NCBI RefSeq assembly: GCF_020166335.1
Contig: NZ_JAIUJR010000008.1
Location: forward strand, 1-64,000
DNA from: Winogradskyella alexanderae
Lineage (GTDB): Bacteria > Bacteroidota > Bacteroidia > Flavobacteriales > Flavobacteriaceae
Length of the DNA: 64,000 nucleotides
Direction of reading: 5' to 3'
The notes beneath the pieces were generated by a model. The model ran no database searches and was not told the DNA's origin. It saw only the letters and a list, made by a program, of their open reading frames with translations. The position numbers were made by a program, and so were the translations under genes. This document shows, piece by piece, positions 63,412-64,000 of the stretch (the first letter of the stretch is position 1; each line of letters starts with the position of its first letter).

Positions 63412-64000
63412 TTAGTCCATATCAAATCGAAGACCAACAGAAATCGATTTTTGATCTATTGCCTGATCTTTAAATAATGGATTAAGATCGTACTTAACAT
63501 ATAATGCGGCACCTCCCCAAGCTAAATAACCGCTTAGCCCATAAACGAATTCGCTTACTTCAAAGCCACTTCTTTGCTTGTCTTTAACGCGCTCACCATT
63601 ATCTTTATATTTAAGCTTCTGCATACTTCCGATATTGAAACCAGCATAACCACCAAGACCAATTTTTAATTTATTTCGCGTTGAATATCTGAAATAATCA
63701 TCACGTTCTATCTTTTTTGATGGTCCAAATTCTAAGTGTACGGGGAAAACTAAATTGGTGGTTCTAAATTTTGCCTTATCTAAATCTAAGGCAAACTCTT
63801 GAAGTTCAATTTGATCGTTATTGTTTACCAGGAACATGTTGTCTTTAATATCAAATTTGTTCCATTGAAAGGAGAATCCATACTTTAATCTCCAGAAATT
63901 CGTATTATCAAATAACCTCGTCTTCCAGGCATAACCCAATTCTACAAAACCAGAACCTCCAAGTTTATATGGTGAATCATCTAAACCTTGCCCATCAATA
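63412..64000 (-). CDS. Outer-membrane beta-barrel protein (partial, 5' end beyond window)
   Basis: The frame stays open to the right window edge, so the start lies outside; about 195 C-terminal residues are seen. Repeated amphipathic strands with Gly and aromatic girdles (GGSGFVELGYAW, KLKIGLGGYAGFNIGSMQKL, AWGGAALYVKYDLNPLF) and a C-terminal strand ending GLRFDMD fit a small outer-membrane barrel, of the kind called porin family or PorT-like in Bacteroidota. A TTG inside the visible part is not the true start. Confidence 0.7.
   Translation of the reverse strand, partial: IDGQGLDDSPYKLGGSGFVELGYAWKTRLFDNTNFWRLKYGFSFQWNKFDIKDNMFLVNNNDQIELQEFALDLDKAKFRTTNLVFPVHLEFGPSKKIERDDYFRYSTRNKLKIGLGGYAGFNIGSMQKLKYKDNGERVKDKQRSGFEVSEFVYGLSGYLAWGGAALYVKYDLNPLFKDQAIDQKSISVGLRFDMD

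Noticed and set aside
1..64000. CRISPR array, toxin-antitoxin, prophage, transposase or restriction system
   Set aside because: No regularly spaced repeats, no transposase or integrase motifs, and no cas or defence genes seen on either strand.
1..64000. tRNA or rRNA genes
   Set aside because: No cloverleaf-like segment with a TTCGANNC-type arm or rRNA-conserved block was recognised in the intergenic regions; a tRNAscan run would settle it.

Overview
The window is AT-rich chromosomal DNA from a member of Bacteroidota, most likely family Flavobacteriaceae. The evidence is the gliding genes gldB and gldC, a SusC/SusD pair, several promoters with the Bacteroidota -7 element TAnnTTTG (two with a TTG at about -33), few Shine-Dalgarno sites, many SPII lipoproteins, and proteins typical of the group (DUF5522, Porin_10, DUF4230, DUF4136, a long aromatic amino acid hydroxylase). 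The genus cannot be named from this sequence. I see no rRNA, tRNA, CRISPR array, insertion sequence or prophage.

Layout. 0.3-8 kb, leftward: a SusC/SusD uptake operon with a third lipoprotein and a putative porin. 8-17.5 kb: housekeeping and envelope genes (rnhB, a nucleoid-associated protein, lipB, a 52-residue YqaE/Pmp3 protein), a membrane-tethered LuxR-type regulator and a thioredoxin-like protein. 17.7-30.5 kb: lysS, a diheme cytochrome, a large zinc metalloprotease, two small Spy-like proteins, hemL, a glucosaminidase-LysM lipoprotein, an ACC deaminase/D-cysteine desulfhydrase-like enzyme, a tiny HExxH membrane protein, and DUF5522 coupled to hutU. 30.6-32.3 kb: a SulP transporter.

32.3-52.3 kb is an amino-acid and aromatic catabolism island. 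A leftward operon, tetR-paaE-paaA-paaB-paaC-paaD-VOC-paaG-PLP lyase-paaH-paaI-paaJ-paaZ-paaF-paaY, encodes phenylacetyl-CoA epoxidation, ring opening and beta-oxidation. It is followed by an Lrp regulator on the opposite strand and then a leftward branched-chain keto acid dehydrogenase E2, a branched-chain aminotransferase and a fused E1 alpha/beta. A phenylalanine-type hydroxylase diverges from the tetR end. No phenylacetate-CoA ligase (paaK) is visible here. PaaZ has an extra C-terminal DinB/DUF1569-like domain, and a VOC protein and a PLP lyase are embedded in the operon. A 20-bp perfect palindrome between tetR and paaE is a strong operator candidate.

52.3-64 kb: rhodanese, a DUF4230 protein, two paralogous secreted proteins of unknown function flanking an amidohydrolase lipoprotein, gldC/gldB, nadE, a response regulator with a degenerate receiver, dnaG lacking all four zinc ligands, a cyclase-family lipoprotein, and an outer-membrane barrel protein cut by the window edge.

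No wholly new system is evident. The most promising novelty is the modified paa island: the apparent bypass of PaaK by a keto-acid dehydrogenase, the PaaZ-DinB fusion and the embedded accessory genes.
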